DNA of 7,442 nt, from assembly GCA_937889795.1 (NCBI GenBank), contig CALBZH010000879.1, positions 1 to 7,442 on the forward strand, in the 5' to 3' direction. Each line of letters opens with the position of its first letter. The first letter of the stretch is position 1. Positions 5,897 through 7,442 of this stretch are shown in pieces. Below the pieces are notes generated by a model. It saw only the letters and a list, made by a program, of their open reading frames with translations, searched no databases and was not told the origin of the DNA. The stretch is from an uncultured Syntrophobacteraceae bacterium (GTDB lineage Bacteria; Desulfobacterota; Syntrophobacteria; Syntrophobacterales; Syntrophobacteraceae). A program made the translations under genes and the position numbers.

Positions 5897-7394
5897 TCAG
5901 ACTCGGACGAGCTGAGCGCGAGTAGCCCAGGCGGTTCCCAGGCCCGTTATGGGGTCGATCTGAACTTCGATGACACTGTTTGCATTTGCCCCCTTGTTTT
6001 GGATGTACTCGTCGTAAGCCTTATGACCGAGCCCGTTGACCACATAGACGACACCGGGGCGGGCTGCGGGAGTCATGTGAACCCTCACGGATACTTCTCC
6101 CTGAGGTGTCCGAAGAGCGGCGCGACTTCCTTCACCCATGCCTTGGGCTTTTGCCGTTTGTGGGTGCAGCTCGACGTACAAGTCATTTCCCTTGAGCACG
6201 AAATCCCAGAGCGTCTTGGTCATGAAGGGTGGATTGGGAAGATACTCGGTGCTCAGGGACAGCATCTCGTAGCCGACGAGCAAGAGCGGAAAGTCCTTGT
6301 CGGTTCCGGAAGGAGGCAGCTGCGCAAAATGGGGGAGGTAGACCGCATCCTCGTCCATGGTCAACCCTCTCTTCTGCAGCAGCTGGCAGGCGAGCTCGAT
6401 CTTTTTGGACGCGGTCGAAAGATCTTTGAGGGGGTCAGCGGGAGCGTCGTACCAACAGCCACCCGACGCGAGCTTTTTCCACAAGCCGGCCGCGTCCCCG
6501 TAGTTGGCTTTCACAGACTCACCAGCCCGTGGCTTCATTAGGTCGGCAGATGCGGAATCGGCGACAGCACCGTTGCCAGTGGCTGCAAGCCCTTTCACCC
6601 GCTCTTTGAGGTACGCTTCGTAGGAGGGCCATGGAAGTGAACCGGCTACGGCGCCCCCCAGGGCCTTGGCAAGGCCAAGAACCACATCGCCCGCATGCTT
6701 GGTGTCGAGCTGCGGCTTGATGATCGGAGATGCCATGGCGTAGTAGGCAGCTGGCACCCCGGGAAGCCCGATGACGTCATCCAATCGTTCGAACGCCATG
6801 TGGTTGGGAAGGATCAGGTCGGCCTGCTGGGCCGTCTCATCCATGTAGGAGGAGAACGAGACCACCGTTCCGACCTTGGCCAGGGCCGTTTCAAGAACCT
6901 GATTCTCCGCCAAGCTGTAAACGGGATTTGCCTCGTGAACCAGTAGCACGTCGATGGGATAAGGTCCGCCCTTGGCCAAAGCATCCAGGAAGGGATACAG
7001 GCCGTTGCTGGGGCAGGGCGCGCTTCGAGCCAGAGCCAGATCGAGGCGCTTCTTTTGGACGCCTGCCTGGGCCGCGTTGTCCAGTTGAACAGCAGGGAGC
7101 GGCGCGAAGGGGACTTCCGGGACCAGGCTCACGAGTCCGTCCGCCTTCAGGTTTCCTTTGAGGACGTTCAGGGCAAGGAAAGCCAGGTCGTGATAAACGT
7201 TCTCGGCGACGTTGCCCTGGCTCGTGCCCCAGACGGCGACCGCATTCTTCTGGGAGGCAAACTCCTTGGCGATCTCTCGAATGCGAGCGGCTTCGATCCC
7301 CGTGCGCTCGACAACCTGCTCGGGTGCGTAGGATCCCAGTATCAACGACTTGAAGCCCTTCCGGGATTTGCCCGCCCCATCGGTCCAGTCTTCA
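5897..7394 (-). CDS. qrcB: Menaquinone reductase molybdopterin-oxidoreductase-like subunit, C-terminal part (5' end missing)
   Basis: The C-terminal 498 residues of a MopB-superfamily protein (DMSO reductase/formate dehydrogenase fold). The family protein is roughly 700 aa as I recall, so about 200 N-terminal residues are missing. Visible landmarks, counted from the first genuine residue (Glu, 7393-7391): YAPEQVVERTGIEAARIREIAKEF near 22-45 and AVWGTSQGN near 54-62; VLLVHEANPVYS and the ADLILPNHMAFERLDDV segment in the 150-215 region (molybdopterin-binding core); the beta-barrel C-terminal domain near 405-465 (LHPQTAKAQGMGEGSRAALRT). In Qrc this periplasmic subunit is reported to lack molybdenum and acts as a structural and electron-transfer partner of the multiheme QrcA. 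The N-terminal Tat signal and any cluster-ligating cysteines cannot be checked here. The apparent MCSSDL start is adapter sequence, not protein. Confidence 0.85.
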
Positions 7395-7442
7395 AGATCG
7401 GAAGAGCACACGTCTGAACTCCAGTCACGAGTGGATATCTCG
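7395..7442 (+). other. Illumina TruSeq index adapter (sequencing artefact)
   Basis: From AGATCGGAAGAGC at 7395 the sequence matches, base for base as I know it, the 34-nt TruSeq index adapter ending in CCAGTCAC at 7428. An 8-base index GAGTGGAT (7429-7436) and ATCTCG (7437-7442), the start of the adapter's P7 side, follow. The order constant region, index, constant region cannot be chance. These 48 bases are not genomic and should be trimmed. Translated on the minus strand they give the well-known artefact CSSDL. Confidence 0.97.

Noticed and set aside
5789..6541. 250-codon plus-strand frame opposite the end of qrcB
   Set aside because: Antisense to a recognisable MopB C-terminal domain; no ribosome-binding site and no family features.
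3626..7394. Assignment to a polysulfide/thiosulfate reductase, hydrogenase-2-type or alternative complex III (Act) locus
   Set aside because: Not excluded, but the separate MopB-like and four-cluster proteins with this order and size, and the C-terminus of the MopB-like subunit, fit Qrc best. The missing 5' part would decide.
7394..7411. MCSSDL as the N-terminus of the molybdopterin-like protein
   Set aside because: Those residues are translated from the Illumina adapter; the genuine protein continues upstream of the contig end.
1..7442. CRISPR, tRNA, rRNA, transposon, prophage or defence genes
   Set aside because: I saw no direct-repeat arrays, cloverleaf-like segments, terminal inverted repeats or transposase, integrase or nuclease motifs anywhere in the window.

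Overview
The window looks like a piece of the chromosome of an anaerobic, probably sulfate-reducing bacterium (Desulfobacterota, Syntrophobacter-like). This lineage call is an inference. It rests on a minus-strand gene set, qrcB-qrcC-qrcD, which matches the menaquinone reductase complex (Qrc) known from sulfate reducers. The DNA is moderately GC-rich and gene-dense. Nothing in it looks like a phage, transposon, CRISPR array or RNA gene.

Layout, left to right. (1) Positions 1-96, minus strand: the first 32 codons of a HAD-superfamily hydrolase that runs off the left edge. (2) 97-281: a divergent intergenic region with two plausible, interleaved sigma-70-type promoters facing opposite ways. (3) 282-1958, plus strand: nadB, L-aspartate oxidase, the first step of de novo NAD synthesis. 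(4) 1948-3193, minus strand: two small membrane-protein genes of unknown function (260 and 144 aa), arranged as an operon with their own promoter at 3239-3267. The second gene ends tail-to-tail with nadB, with an 11-bp overlap. (5) 3268-3625: no gene, but several perfect inverted repeats, including a good intrinsic terminator for the qrc transcript (3501-3535). (6) 3626-7394, minus strand: qrcD (NrfD-type membrane subunit), qrcC (four-cluster iron-sulfur subunit) and the C-terminal 498 codons of qrcB (molybdopterin-oxidoreductase-like subunit). (7) 7395-7442: not biological. This is an Illumina TruSeq index adapter, including its 8-base index, left on the end of the contig.

How the genes work together: by family knowledge, Qrc takes electrons from periplasmic type I cytochrome c3 (reduced by hydrogenases and formate dehydrogenases) through a multiheme subunit (QrcA, expected beyond the right edge). 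The electrons pass through QrcB/QrcC to menaquinone at QrcD, feeding sulfate respiration. NadB makes iminoaspartate for quinolinate synthase; in an anaerobe, fumarate rather than oxygen is the likely electron acceptor. The two unknown membrane proteins lie next to qrc but are separated from it by a terminator and a promoter, so a role in Qrc function is not implied.

I found no convincing new system. The points most worth a second look are the adapter at the right end (which creates a false N-terminus for QrcB), the two-gene membrane module of unknown function, a canonical G-quadruplex motif just after nadB, and the compact convergent and divergent gene junctions.
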